From positions 413,621 through 477,620 of the forward strand of contig JAAOMT010000741.1 of the NCBI GenBank assembly GCA_016748015.1: a stretch of 64,000 nt of DNA. Reading direction: 5' to 3'. Positions 45,003 to 57,649 of this stretch are shown piece after piece; position 1 is the first letter of the stretch, and the number at the start of each line of letters is the position of its first letter. The stretch is from Geosiphon pyriformis. Taxonomy: Eukaryota; Glomeromycota; Glomeromycetes; Archaeosporales; Geosiphonaceae. The notes under the pieces were generated by a model, which had not been told where the DNA came from, did no database searches, and worked only from the letters and a program-made list of their open reading frames with translations. The translations under genes and the position numbers were made by a program.

Positions 45003-45831
45003 TGTTACAGGTGATTACTTGAAATTTCAAAGCAAATAACAAATCCATAATTTGGTGCTCAATTGCTAATGTTGGTGTTGGTATCTGAAGGTTTTGTTGT
45101 AGAGTTCTTTGTATAATGAACAGATATTTAATTGATTGTTTTATTTATAGCTTCCTGAAACCACAGTTTCATCAATTTTTTTCTCAGCATGATGGCCAGT
45201 AATCCTCCTGGTAAAATATTCTTAATTCCGAATGTTTACCCTTATTTCTGGGTCTTTTACCAGTGCTATATCCTAACATTAGTATCTCTGCATATTAATC
45301 TTCTTAATCAAGTTAGTAGTAAAAGAAATCAAAAAAAAAATAAAAAAAAATAAAAAAAAATAAAAAAAAATAAAAAAAATTAAAGAAATAAGTCAAGGCA
45401 GTTTGCAAATTGGTATTCCATCAATAGTTATGATCAAGAGTTATTGTTCCAGTGTAGTTTAAGTATCAATTTCTATTAACATGAAGTGTTGATAATGGAA
45501 GTGGATTGTAAATAACAAATAGCTAATTTATTAGTATTTGTGAATTTGAAAGATTGCTTAGATTAAATCTAAACTGAGAAGTCTGTCTTTTCTACTTCTA
45601 ACTCTACCACTATATATACATAATTGAGATTTCTCAATTTTTCAATTTTTCACACCAGGAATCCTGGAATTCCTGGAATCCTGTAATTCTGTGATTCTTT
45701 GTATAAGAATTCTGAAATTCTTGAAATTCTGCAATTCTTCTGAGAGGAATTCTGGAATTCCATATTTACTATGGCTATTTCTGATTGGTTAAGTGATATG
45801 CTAATATACTTCCTATATTTTATGAGTAACA
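45003..45831 (-). repeat. 5' LTR of E5
   Basis: 829 bp, from TGTTACAGG (left) to TATGAGTAACA (right). The TATA box is at 45610-45618, and the GGAATTCC array at 45655-45765. An A8-9T tandem tract (45330-45385) lies in the T-rich tract of the other copies. Confidence 0.9.
45330..45385. repeat. (A8-9 T)n tract in E5 LTR
   Basis: Five or so units of eight or nine A followed by T. The E5 3' LTR has a related but different A-rich tract at 36060-36115, so this part of the LTR changes quickly. Confidence 0.85.
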
Positions 45832-45835
45832 ATGT

Positions 45836-46240
45836 CTTTTTAACCAGTATTAATTGTAAAAATCTAAAAACTACAGCTTTTTTTTAAATATATAAACATT
45901 TAAAACAGTTTAATTGTTTAAAATAATCTTAATTTAATTGAAAAAAAATATGTATTTTAATATAAAAGCAATTATTTAAAGTTTATCAAAATTAAAAAGA
46001 CTAAATTCAATACTTTTATGTCAATATTTAATCCAAAACATGAAAAAATATAATTATTTTATAAGATATAATAGATATATTTAATAATTATAAAAAATTA
46101 TTTATAAAAATATTAATAATATTTACTTTTCATATTTTTAGACTATTATAAATAACAATAAAATTAAAAATATGTAAATATTATTAAAATTGACTTATAT
46201 TTTAATAAAAAATAACTAATACAATAATTTTGTTAAAAAA
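45836..46240. other. AT-rich stretch, no gene seen
   Basis: Low-complexity DNA between E5 and the recognisable part of the family-2 LTR remnant. Confidence 0.5.
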
Positions 46241-46289
46241 TTTTGGAGTTTTTAAAGTAATTTTATTAAAATAATTTATAATAAATAAT

Positions 46290-46639
46290 TGTTAATTTTA
46301 AAATAAAATATCTTAAATTAAAATATATTTTCTTAAAAAAAAAATCTTAACTTATTATAATACTGTTTATAATTTAGCACTTTTTTTTTCTAATATTTTA
46401 ATAAATTAAAAATATATTTTATTAAATTACAAGTTATTTTTGCAAACTATAAATTATTTTGGTAAACTATTAAATATTTTATCAAATTTTTAAATACTTC
46501 AGTAAATTTTAAATATTATATAATTTAGTGTATTGCATAATTTAATTATTATAATTTGATTATATTTGTGTTTTATATAAATTAAGTTATTAATTAAATA
46601 ATAATTTGGGTAATTTAATAAAATAATAAGTAATAAATT
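46290..46639 (-). repeat. Family-2 LTR remnant, left part (split by LINE-like copy B)
   Basis: It matches 48410-48750 of the intact family-2 LTR ('aaatatattttattaaattacaag', 'gtgtattgcataattt', 'gggtaatttaataaaataataag'), with C-to-T and G-to-A decay. It continues at 50730-50812 after LINE-like copy B. Confidence 0.65.
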
Positions 46640-47853
46640 TTTTTTTATTAAAGTTTAATGAGTAAGGCCTAAAAGCCATCTAGAATAATACATTAAACTA
46701 AGTGATCTAAACTAAACACTAATTATGCACTTTTTACACATGACCAGCCACTTGAATCAGTCAAAAACACACTACACTGATGTTATAGAAGAAAACTTAT
46801 TTAAAGACAATATCTTTTGAATGACAAAAAACAAAATTACACTGCAAGAAACCAATCCAACTAGCCACTCAGCAGTTTTAAAGGAATCAGTTTTAACATC
46901 AACAGACTCATGTTCCCAAAGAAACATCAAGTTGAAAAACACTTCATCACTTACAACAAGCAAAAGCTCTAAATTACCAAACATATTAATATCCTCTATG
47001 CAACACTCTTTTTTTAAGGAAACCACCTTTTTTTTCAACTTACCAATAATTTTACTAAAGGAATCCATATGTATTATAACCTTATTAACACTAAGACCAA
47101 CTTTGCTACTTGAAACCAAATCCTCATTAACAAATTGTTCAAACAATTTGACCAAAGAACCAACTGGTTTAACAATAGACTTAACCAAAACAGAAAGCTT
47201 AGTTAAATCAGATTCCAAAGAAAACAATCAAGACAACACCACAGGATTACCAACAACAATTAAAAAAGAAACAAGAAATGACAGAAGTAGAAATCCAGAG
47301 GAGTTTAAGGGAGCAGAAGTTTTGGCATAAGACTTAGAACCAACAAAGTAAAATGTAAACACTTTGGGAAACTTGGGAGGAAGAGATAGAAAAACCTTAC
47401 AGTCTGTAGTCAGATGGCCTATCTTCTAACACTTGAAACAACACTAACAACCAGAAGTCTCCCACTAAATATGGCATTTTTTTAGTGTACCAGTTTTGAC
47501 AATAGCAGAATTCAAATCAGCTTGAAAACCAAATATAATCAGAGCAAACTAAAGACAATAACCAGACTTAAGAGAATGAGAAATAAAACATGTCCAATTA
47601 CCAACTTGAAAAATCATATCACTAATCTCAAAAGCTATGCACCCAGAAGGAAGATTAACCAACTTGGTCTTAAATCTATCATAAGACAAAATAATCTTAT
47701 TTTGACTTACCAAAGAGAGAATTCTAATACTATTTTTGCTCACCAAGACTGACCAATGATTCAAAGTAAACACAGCAGAGTCTAATTTCTCAAAATAAAC
47801 CACTACATACTGCCAAATATCAGCAGACTTTAGCACAATATAAATAACACTAC

Positions 47854-48833
47854 TGTTACCAGAGGTTTTTTTGGTCTCTTTTCTGTAATGTTGTTGATAC
47901 TTATTTGTTGTGAATTCACGTTTCCAGGAAGTAGTTGGACCTCCAGTAACTGAATTTATCTTCAAATTATCTCCTATAATTTGAACTTGCTGGGCTTATG
48001 AGTGGAATGGCCAATTCTGTGCCAGTTGCTTTATGTAGTTACATTGTAGTAAATGTCAACTTTTTCCCAGGAATTGCTCATCTGGAAGCTCACTAAAAAT
48101 GTGTAGTTGCTTTGCTGTGAAAGTCAACTCTTCTACAGGAATCTTGTCTGTAGGCTACTCTAATAATTGTAATAAGAAAAGAAAGGAAAATAAAAGAAAT
48201 GTAAAGAAATAGAATTCTGTCAAGGGAAACATTTTCTATCCAGGCCTGGAATCACTAACAGTTTACTGAAATTGGTAGCTAATCAATTTCAAACTGTTTA
48301 GTAGGAATTAGTTAATTTCAAAAGTGAAATAACTCAGAATTTGATTTTTCAATTATTTGATATTTATTTCGTTTTTGTGTGTAAAGGATGATTCTAATTG
48401 TTAAATCTAAAGTAAAATACATTTTCTCGAAGAGAGAAGCTCTTCTTTTATACAACTTGTCATAACACTATTCTATAAACTTGAACTTTGCTATTTTCTA
48501 CAATTTTGCTGAACTAAAGATACATTTCAGCAAACTACAAGTTATTTCGGCGAACTATTAGATATTTCAGTGAACTATCAATTATTTCGGTGAATTTCTA
48601 CAAATTTCGGTGAACTTCTGAATGTTACATAGTTCGGGGTATTGCATGATTGATCATCGCAATTAGGTTACATTTGTGTTGTGTGCAATTTGGGTTATTA
48701 ATTAAATGATAATTTCGGACATTTTTTGCTAATGTAATAAGTGATCATTTGAAACGATAATATATGCTAATTAATGATAGGAATTATAAGATAATTTCAT
48801 GCTAAATAATATCCCTAATTTTGTCTGGTAACA
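47854..48833 (-). repeat. Family-2 solo LTR in LINE-like copy B
   Basis: 980 bp with perfect terminal inverted repeats TGTTACCAG / CTGGTAACA. Flanks are CTAC (47850-47853) and CCAC (48834-48837), a 4-bp duplication with one C-to-T change. The sequence is well preserved and richer in G+C than its relatives at 54313-55119 and 46290-46639. Orientation is set by the relic at 54313-57027, where pol lies to the right. Confidence 0.85.
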
Positions 48834-49392
48834 CCACCAAACACACTGAGAGCTGTCTTAATGTTAACAGCAAACACACCCAAGAGCACATCACACAGTA
48901 CAACAGCAGCAAAAGGGAACTAGACTCAGAAACCACCAAAGACTTGGCAATTTTGAGAGTAGTCAAATGTACAGAGCTTGTAAGCTCAACCAAAAATACA
49001 GCTTTCAAAGACACTTAAGAAGCAAATTCCATATAAAACAGCTTTACATTGTTTTTTGATACTAACTTTACAACCAAAAAACCATGTACTGACTGAAAAA
49101 CAGCCTTAACATGAGCCAATTTGATCTTAAAAGTAGCACCAGACACTAAAATAGAGGCCACTCACTTAGCAAATCTTTGACAACTAGTAATAGTTTTCTA
49201 AGCACCACCAGTGACAGCACCAAAAACCAAAGAAAAAGATGATTCAGTTTCTATTTGGTCAGCCCAGTTCTCAAGAACAGGTGACATCACAGGAAATGAT
49301 TGTTTTGCTTTTAAAACTGACAACAATTTATTAGAAGACATCATATTAAGCAATACAGCCAGTAGTTGATCTTGGCTCATCTTGGATAATAT

Positions 49393-50209
49393 TGTTATAG
49401 GAGTGTTTTCTTGGTATATTTTAATTGTTGATCTCCTGTTTTAATTGCAATCAGTCTCTCGTAAGTTTCTCAATTTTTATGTGTTGGATATTAATAATAA
49501 TGTACTGAAGATTTTCTTTTAATGTTGTGATGTAAGTCTTTTCTTTAATTTTAGTTGTCTTTGTATGTTGTGTACTTTTTTTCAGAGGCTAATCTGAAAT
49601 CTACCTGCTGTTTGGGGTCTTCTCTGAAACTATCTTTGCAATTGCCTGATGTGTTTCTCTAATCTAGAAACATAGAATGTTAATGAACTTTTTATGATTT
49701 CTCTAAGAATATAATAAAGCTTTTTCAATTTAATTAGTAACCATGTAAATAATCTTGATTAGGGATTATTCTTCCAAAGGGTTCAAAGATAGAATAATAT
49801 TTTTATTTACTAGAAAGAGTATGTGAATTCTATTGTTAATCTCGTAATTGTAATGTTTATTTAATTTATTATTTTTATTAATTCTTTTTGAATAAGATTT
49901 TATTTAGATATTTGTTGCTTTTAGTTGAAGCTTGTTTTTTTTTTCATCATTAAAAACTATTGTATATATATATAATTATTGTTTTACAAAATAATGTCTT
50001 GTAATACTCTATTTCTATTATTTCTAAATAGTGCTTACTGCTATTGTAAAATAGTGCTTGCTGCTTTTGCATGATAGTGCTTGCTGCTATTGTAAAATAG
50101 TGCTTGCTGTTATTTGTAAATCATTTTTTTTGTAAATTGTTGCTGTATTATTTCATGATTGGCTAATTTATATTATTTATAATTCCTATTAAATTCTTGA
50201 ACTATAATA
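49393..50209 (+). repeat. Family-3 solo LTR in LINE-like copy B
   Basis: 817 bp, TGTTATAGG...CTATAATA, flanked by ATAT (49389-49392) and ATGT (50210-50213). Joining the flanks restores the ORF1 frame. It holds a 23-bp tandem array (50029-50120). Three decayed relatives are at 9665-10523 (minus), 51458-52242 (plus) and 52705-53563 (minus). The strand given is arbitrary because no internal element was found. Confidence 0.75.
50029..50120. repeat. 23-bp tandem array in family-3 LTR
   Basis: Four units of 'tagtgcttgctgctattgtaa'-like sequence, 23 bases each. The array is recognisable in all other family-3 copies (9770-9842, 52060-52145, 52796-52872). Confidence 0.85.
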
Positions 50210-50729
50210 ATGTATTAAATAATGCTATAGAGATCTCACCTAAAATTTCATTGGGAACTACAAAGGGGTTTGGTGTAACAATAGCAGAGGCAAGTGACTG
50301 TCCCCACTTTTTTGAACTTTTGGTCTTTTTGATCATTTTTTTTGAAGAAATAGTACTAGCAGCACCAAATGTTAAAGCAAAAAAAGAGAACACTAGCTTG
50401 TTTACAAGTCTATTATTAAAAACTTTAGGGCTTTTAGTTGAAATAAAGGCAACACTGGGACTAACCCAAGTGTGTTTCTTTGAGGAAACTTTGACTAGTA
50501 AAAAACCAGTCAAAGATAAGAAAGTTGTTTCAATAGTTATTAAAGACAGCTTTTCACAATTATTAGGTAAAAAGAAAGCTTTTAAAACGTTCTGTCTAGT
50601 TGCTTTTACAACAGAAAGAGCTCTTCTGGTTGAAATTTTATTAGATATTTCAGAAAAGATATCAGATGCAATTTTTTTACTCTTTGTTCTGGTTGTGGTC
50701 ATAAAATTAAGGAAACAAAGAGTTTTTAA

Positions 50730-50812
50730 TAATAAATTAAAACAATAATATATATAAAAATTATATGAATAATTTTATATTAATAATATTTCAAAATTCT
50801 ATTGATAATAAT
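50730..50812 (-). repeat. Family-2 LTR remnant, right part
   Basis: Continues 46290-46639 after LINE-like copy B: 'taataaattaaaacaataatatatat...aataattttat'. It matches the end of the family-2 LTRs at 55040-55119 and 57080-57168. Confidence 0.6.
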
Positions 50813-51457
50813 AAATAATACTTAATATTTAATTTTATTAATATAATAACTAGTTTATTTTGGTATTTATCTTTTTTTAGTAAGTAATTTTAGTTCTTAT
50901 AATTATATTTACACTTTTTTTTGACATTTTTTACTAGACAATTCTTAATATTATAATCTTAGTACTTGTTTTTTAATTAATTAATAAAACAAAAAAAACA
51001 AATAAAAGAAGTAATAATAAAAATAGAAATTAATATTTTATTAATAGTTATAATTAAAATTATTATTTTAGTATTATTAACTATATAGTATTAATACTAA
51101 TAGTATTAATATAAATAGATTAAATTTTAAAAAACTAAATATTAATTTATAAAATAATGACTTTAAATATGATTAATTAATGTATTTATTAAAATAATTA
51201 TAATTATTAATAAAAATAATAATAAAAAATTAGACTGATTTTTATTTAAATTTGTTTGTTTTTAAAATAATTTTAATATTACTATATATATATATATGAA
51301 AATTTTGAAATTTTTACAATTTTTTTGAGTTATTACTAAAATTTTCAGTATTTTTAAAATTTTTAATATTATATATTTTAATTTTTTATTTTGTTATTGA
51401 CTATTTATATTATTATTATTATTTGTTTTTCTATATAAATAATAATAGCTAAAATAT
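50813..51457. other. AT-rich stretch with possible LTR remnants
   Basis: Some blocks resemble the middle of family-1 LTRs ('ttaatattttattaatagttataattaaaattattatttt', 51030-51070), but decay is too great to draw ends. Confidence 0.4.
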
Positions 51458-52242
51458 TGTTATAGAATAGTTTTTTTAATATATTAAATATTAATATTTT
51501 ATTATAATTATAATTAGTCTTTTGTAAGTTATTTAATTCTATTTGTATAATAATATTAATATTATAATATAAATTATTTTTCAATTTCTAATTGTTATGT
51601 GTATTTATGTACTTTTTTCAAAAACTAAATTAAAATCTATTTACTATGTTGAAATTTTTTTTGGAACTATTTTTGCAATTATCTAATATATTTCTCTAAT
51701 ATAAAAACATAGAATATTAATGACTTTTAATACTTTTTCTAATTTTTACAATTAATTAGTAATAACATAAATAATTTAGTTAATAAATAATAATTTTATT
51801 TAATAAATAATACAAGTAAGTTTTTTAATACTTTTAATTATAATAATTTAGTTTCTAATATTATTTTTAATTTTTTTTAATTTAAAGTTTTCTTTAAAAA
51901 TAAAAACTAAATAATAATTAAATAGAAAATTAGAAATTAGTAAATTAAACTGTTAAATAAATTGTTGTTTTTCTTAATATTAAAGTTATTATATATATAT
52001 ATATGTTTATAGTTTGATAAAAAAATATATTGTAATACTCTTTTTTTAATATCTTAATTTAATATTTATTGTTATTATTAATTAGTATTTATTATTATTA
52101 CAAATTAATATTTACTGTTATTATAAGATAATACTTGCTAATATATTAATTATTATCTTTTTAACATTATTACTATGCTATATTATTATTGAATAATTTA
52201 TATTATTTTATAAATTTTTTGTTAAATTTTTGAATTATAAAA
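51458..52242 (+). repeat. Family-3 LTR, decayed
   Basis: Begins TGTTATAG at 51458. It runs parallel to 49393-50209 block by block: 'tttgcaattatctaatatatttctctaatataaaaacatagaatattaatgac' (near 51673) against 'tttgcaattgcctgatgtgtttctctaatctagaaacatagaatgttaatgaac'. Almost all differences are to A or T. Confidence 0.75.
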
Positions 52243-52704
52243 TTATTTTTTCTTTTTAAAATTAAATTTTATTAAAATTAAAATTATTTTTTTTATTAAA
52301 TTCTAAGTTACTATAGTAGTCTAAAACTGTATTATTAATTTATTATTATAATTTTTGAAATTGTAAGTTAATAAGTTATTTAATATTATTAATTATTACT
52401 ATTGTTTAAAATTTATTGTTTTAATGTTTAATTTGGTTAATTCTTCTAATGTAAATTAATAATATTTCAATAATAGAAAAATTGCTTATGTAATCTTTTT
52501 TTATATTTAATTATATATGGTTTTCTAAATTGTTTTATAGTAAAACTATTAAATTTTTTATATATTTAGTGTTAATTATTTTTCTTTGTATATATATTTT
52601 TTTTTACAAGATTTAATTATAATACTACTTGAATTATTACTTTTAACAAAATTTTAACTGTTATTTTCAGATTAATTTTTAATAAAACTTCTAAGTAATA
52701 ACAT

Positions 52705-53563
52705 TATTATAATTAAAAATTTAGCAAAAAAATCACAAAATAATATAAATTATTTAATTATAATATAATGTAGTAATAATCTTGAAAAAATAATAATTAA
52801 TATAATAACAAACACTATTTTGTAATAACAATAAGCACAATTTATAATAATAGCAAATATTAATTAGTAATAGTAGCAAAAACTAGATTAAAATATCAAA
52901 AAAAAATATTATAATGTATTTTTTCATAAAATTACAAACATATATATATAATAGCTTTAATATTAAAAAATAACAACAATTTATCTAACAGTTTAATTTT
53001 GTCAAATTTTAATTTTTTATTTTAATTATTTTTTAGTTTTTAGTTTTAATAAATATCCAAAGAAATTTTTAAATTAAAAAAAAATTAAAAATAATATTAG
53101 AAACAAAATTATCATAATTTAAAGTATTAAAAAACTTATTGGTATTATTTATTAAATAAAACTATTATTTATTAAGTAAATTTCTTGAAAAAATAATTTT
53201 TGATTAAAATTATTTACATTATTACTAATTAATAAAAGCTTTATTATAAGAATTAAAAAAAACACTAAAAATTATTAACATTTTATATTTCTAGATTAGA
53301 GAAATACATTAAATAATTTCAAAAATAATTTCAAAAAAGACCTCAAAACAATAAGTAAATTTCAGTTCAGTCTTTAAAAAAAAGTATATAAATATATACA
53401 ACAATTAAAAATTAAAAAATAACTTATATTATAACATTAAAAAAAGTTTTTAGTATAAATATTAACATTATTACACAAATAGAATTAAGAAACTTACAAG
53501 AAATTAATTATAATTAAAATAAAATATCAATATTTAAGATATCAAAAAACTATTTTGTAATAA
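52705..53563 (-). repeat. Family-3 LTR, decayed, inverted relative to 51458-52242
   Basis: Reverse-orientation copy closely matching 9665-10523 ('aaaatttagcaaaaaaatcacaaaataatataaattatttaattataatata'). With 51458-52242 it forms an inverted pair with a spacer of about 460 bp. Confidence 0.72.
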
Positions 53564-54312
53564 TATTATAAATTAATCTTCCAAATATTATAAATTAAAT
53601 CTAATATTAATTAAATAAACTCTTTTGGATATTATTTCTAAGTACTTATTATTATAGTATTATATATTAATTTTTTAATCTAAATTAATATTGGTTAAAA
53701 AGTTTTTTAACTTGTGACTATTAAGTAAGTTTTATTAATTTATTACTTGATTTTAGTATTGCTAATTCTCAAAATTTTTTTTAAGTTTTTTATATATTAA
53801 TACTTTTTGTAATATTAATTTTAACATAAAATAAGACAGTTTTTACAAAAATAAGTTTTGATTTAAATAAGATATTGTTCTTGTTTTTAGTAAATAAAAC
53901 ATAATTGTTAATAATTTTTTTGAAATTTTTTTAATAAGTTAAATATGTTATAGTTGATAACTTTATTGGTTATTTCAGTTGCTATTTTCTAATATTATAT
54001 TTTTTTGGCAGTTTTTTTTCTTATTATTATTTATGTTATATTATTGAATTTATTTTTATTATATAAGTAGTTTTGTAATTTTTTTAGTATTTTACTAAAT
54101 ACTGCTTTAAACATTATTTTTCTTTTTACTTAGTTATAAATAAAAATTGTGTACTAATAAATTGTATTATATGTTCTTTTTTTGCTTAGTAAAACATAAT
54201 TTTTTATTTTATTTGCTATGTTTTTTTGAATAATTATATTTTTTTTTAATATAATAATTATAATAATAATAGATTGGATCTTTTAAATTTTTATTTGATA
54301 TATTGTATATAT
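53564..54312. other. AT-rich stretch, no gene seen
   Basis: No motif recognised. Confidence 0.5.
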
Positions 54313-55119
54313 TGTTATCAAAATTTTTTAGTTTTTTTTACTTGTATGCTATTGTTATTGCTTTGTTATTAATTTCTAATTATTAAAAGCTATTGAATTT
54401 CTGATAACTGAATTTATCTTTAAATTATCTTTTATAATTTGAACTACTGGACTTATAAGTAAAATAACCAATTTTGTGTTAGTTATTTGTATAATTATAT
54501 TACAGTAAAAATTATCTTTTTTTCAAAAAATACTTATCTAAAAGCTTACTAAAAAATATGTAATTATTTTGCTATAAAAGTTAACTTTTTTACAAGAATC
54601 TTATTTGTAGACTATTCTGTATATTTTAAAAAAATATAATATAATATAAAAAATATAAAAAAAATTATTTTTTGTCTAAATTTAAAGTTATTAATAGATT
54701 ACTGAAATTAATGACTATTCAATTCCAAAATATTAGTTAGAATTTAGAGAATTTTACACAAAATAATTATAAATTTGTTGTAGTATTAATTTATGAATTT
54801 GTACTTTTTTTTGGCTATTATTTTGCCAAATTAAAAATATATTTTAACAAACTACAAGTTATTTTTATAAACTATTGAGTATTTTGGTAAACTATTAATT
54901 ATTTTGGCAAATTTTTAAATGTTATATAGTTTAAACTATTATGTAATCTGATTATTACAATTTGTGTATTATATAAATTGGGTTATTAATTAAATAGTAA
55001 TTTAGATAATTTAATAAAATAATAAGTAATAAATTAAAATAATAATATATGTTAATTAATAATAGAAATTATAAGAATAATTTTATGACAAATAATATCT
55101 TAAATTTTTATTAGTAATA
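54313..55119 (-). repeat. Family-2 LTR, decayed, probably 3' LTR of the relic to its right
   Basis: TGTTATCA (54313) to TTAGTAATA (55119), collinear with 47854-48833. It shares 'taactgaatttatcttt', 'agcttactaaaaa' and 'taatttgaact'. Pol remains of a Ty3 element follow to the right in minus orientation, so this is likely its 3' LTR. Confidence 0.7.
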
Positions 55120-57027
55120 TAATTTTTTTCTCAAAACTAAACTTTGTTAAAAGTCTGAGTATTATCCATAATTTCTAAATAATAGTCTAGAATTATTGAT
55201 GTAATTTGTTCTAAAAATTGTTAGAATTTTAGTTTTATAAGTTTTTTAATATATTAAATTTTGTAGAATATTTTCACAAATGTTAAATAACTCATAAATT
55301 TTAAGAATTGTTCTAAGTTTATAATAAGTATTTATGTGTTTAGTTGTTGTTTTGAATTTATTGTAAATTTGTTTTTGTACTATTTTAAGAGTGAAGTTTA
55401 TTGCTTTAAGCTCTAATTTTTGTTTATAAAGTGTTTTTCTAATGTAAAAATATTAATAAATTAGAGTATAATCATTGTTTTGTTTATTAAAACACAGTTA
55501 AAGTTTTTGTTAAATTGTAATATTTGGTAAAATACCAATAGGAACAAATAAAATATTTTTTTTAAAACTTGTTTTAAAAGTTCTGGTAAATAACTTTCAG
55601 AATAATTTCTTGTTTTTTTTATAGAAATAATAATTTTGCAATTTGTTTATTATTAGAGCTGTAGTTTTTTTTAAGTATATTTAATTTAACTTTTATTAAT
55701 TGTTATAAATAAATCAAAAAGTGTTTTTAATACTATTATTAATTTTTGAGATAATTGTTAAATGTTTTGTAAAATAATTATGATAAATTAATTAAACTAA
55801 AAAAAAAGAAAAAAAAAAAAGAAAAATATTTTAGTATAGAGATTTTATCTGTTTTTAGTTTTGTGTATTTCTTAGAAATATGTATTATTATTTGTTACTG
55901 TTTGTGTATTATTATTAAAAAACTTATTATAATAATAAAAATTAAATGTTTAAGTTGAGTTGTTGTTTTATTATAACTATTGGTTCTAAATTTGGAAGAA
56001 TTTTTTTGGAATTAATTAAAAGAGAATATATATTAATTTGTAGAATTAATAATTCAAAATTGGTTTTAAAGTAATAGTGTTTCAATTAATCTTTATGTGT
56101 TATTTTTGTTAGAACTTTGTTATTAAGTTTTAATTTATATAATCTATTACTTAGAACTTTGTAAATAAAAAATAATTTATTCTATTTATATTCAAATTTT
56201 CTATTTTATTGTTTTTTAGTCTTAATTCTATATAAAAAAACTTTATTTCCAACTTTAAATTTATTGGCAACTGATAGCAGTTTGTTGTTATGCTGTTTTT
56301 ATTGTTAAGTTTGTGAATATTTAATATAAGTGGCTATAATTTGTTATTTTTTTTCCAAAGTGTTAAAAAGAATATATGCTCTTTATTACAGTGTTTTTCA
56401 AAAGTTTTTTTCTGTAATTGGTTGTATTAAGTATGTTTTTATGGTAAAATTAATTGGTAATATTGCATTTTTTTCATAGATTAAGTCAAATAATATGTGT
56501 TTTGTAGTGTTTTGTTTTAATGTTCTATATATTAATAATACAGATAAAATATTCTACAAGTTTATTATCTATGAATAGTAAAGTGAAAATAAAAGTCTTT
56601 TAACATTGAATTGTTTACAAATTTTTTGTATTAAATTGTTTACAAAATGTGTTTTTTAATTAGATAAAAGTTTAATTGAGCATTTATGTCTACAAATAAT
56701 GTTTTTGTAAATAAAATTTGCTATTAATTTTGTATTTGTTTTTTAAATGACTTTAGCTTTAGACTATTTGGTAAAATAATTTACTGCTATTAAAATATAA
56801 TGGTTTTCTTTAGTTGTGATAAGTAATGATTCAATTAAATTAATACCAACTTTATTAAAAAGTTGTTTGACTTTAATTGAATTTAAAAATTCAATAGAGC
56901 AAGTTTCTCCTTTTTTTTAACAATTATCACAAGATTCAATGTATTTTTAAATGTTTTTTTTTTATTTTGTTGTATTAATTTAAGTAAATTGGTTGAATTT
57001 TTGTAATTTTAATAATAGATTTTGTTA
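55120..57027 (-). pseudogene. Relic of a second Ty3 lineage (integrase region)
   Basis: Very decayed minus-strand pol. 56060-56480 resembles the integrase GPY/F and C-terminal region of E5 (37400-37780), and 56550-56930 the integrase core. For example, 'atttgctattaattttg...tagactatttggtaaaataatttactgctattaaaatataa' matches the YxxVAxDYLTKWPEAKA region. Differences from E4 and E5 and the adjoining family-2 LTR suggest a separate family. No frame survives. Confidence 0.55.
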
Positions 57028-57168
57028 TATAATTAAATAGTAATTCAGATAATTTAATAAGATAATAAGTAATAAATTAAAATAATAATATATGTTAATT
57101 AATAATAAGAATTATAAAAATAATTTCATGCTAAATAATATCTTAAATTTTTATTGATAACAGTATTT
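57028..57168 (-). repeat. Family-2 LTR end fragment
   Basis: It matches the last 140 bases or so of 54313-55119 ('taattaaatagtaattcagataatttaataag', 'tcatgctaaataatatctta') and ends TGATAACA. It is probably what is left of the 5' LTR or of a second insertion. Confidence 0.6.
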
Positions 57169-57649
57169 ATAAATAACAATTTTTTTTAACATACCAAATA
57201 TTTTAGCTTTAATTCATATTGTTAAAATTTTTTTATAAAGTTTTTAACTTTATTTAAATCTGTTTTTATTTATTTAAGTTGGTATAGTTAATAGTTTTAG
57301 TTATGAGTTTTTTGGTTTTTAAACTGATTGTTTATTTTAGTAATTGGTTTTATAATTGGTTTTACTTGTGGTTTTTTAATAAGTTTTTTTTTGGGTTTTG
57401 ATTTTAATTTTTTTTTACAATTTTCAAACTTTGTTATAAATTTTAATTAAAAAAAAAACTTTTAAAATAATAATGAATATTTTTTGTAAATAATATGTTT
57501 TCTTGATTGTATTATTTAAGTTTTTTTATATAACTAAAAGTTTTTAGGTATTTATAGAATTAATATTAATAATATTATTATTTCTAGTGAGATTTGTATT
57601 TTATTTTTTAACAAAAAATAATAAAATTTGTCTTTTGGTAAATAAATAC
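57169..57649. other. AT-rich stretch, no gene seen
   Basis: Contains T-rich runs with repeated 'ggtttt' (57300-57400) but no recognisable motif. Confidence 0.4.

Larger units (their letters stand above)
35737..45831 (-). mobile_element. Complete Ty3/gypsy element E5 (10.1 kb)
   Basis: Full-length minus-strand sister of E2, 10,095 bp, with an exact 4-bp duplication ATGT (35733-35736 and 45832-45835). It carries the same domain order as E1 and E2, including cysteine clusters and dUTPase. It keeps the RT active site YLDDT, the dUTPase catalytic Asp and the Gag knuckle, but the protease triplet is Asn-Ser-Glu. Stops and frame changes are fewer than in E3 and E4, so it is one of the younger copies. 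Confidence 0.93.
46772..50702 (-). pseudogene. LINE ORF1-like protein, copy B, interrupted
   Basis: The start ATG is at 50702 (MTTTRTKSKK). Parts run 50702-50214 (N-terminal), 49392-48834 (middle), and 47853-46772 (RRM-like end, knuckle, coiled coil). The knuckle near 47400-47450 reads C-F-K-C...H-LTTD-C with all metal residues kept but a stop inside, which confirms the knuckle lost in copy A. Other stops are at Trp codons. The C-terminal helical part (47227-46772) is open for 151 codons. Confidence 0.78.
46640..50729 (-). mobile_element. ORF1-only LINE-like element, copy B, with two LTR insertions
   Basis: Minus-strand copy of 33017-35300. The poly(T) end (A tail) is at 46640 and the 5' end near 50722. 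The 9-bp duplication TAATAAATT flanks it (46631-46639 and 50730-50738). It contains two later solo LTRs, 47854-48833 and 49393-50209. Excising both, each with one 4-bp duplication, restores the ORF1 reading frame and order seen in copy A. Confidence 0.75.
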
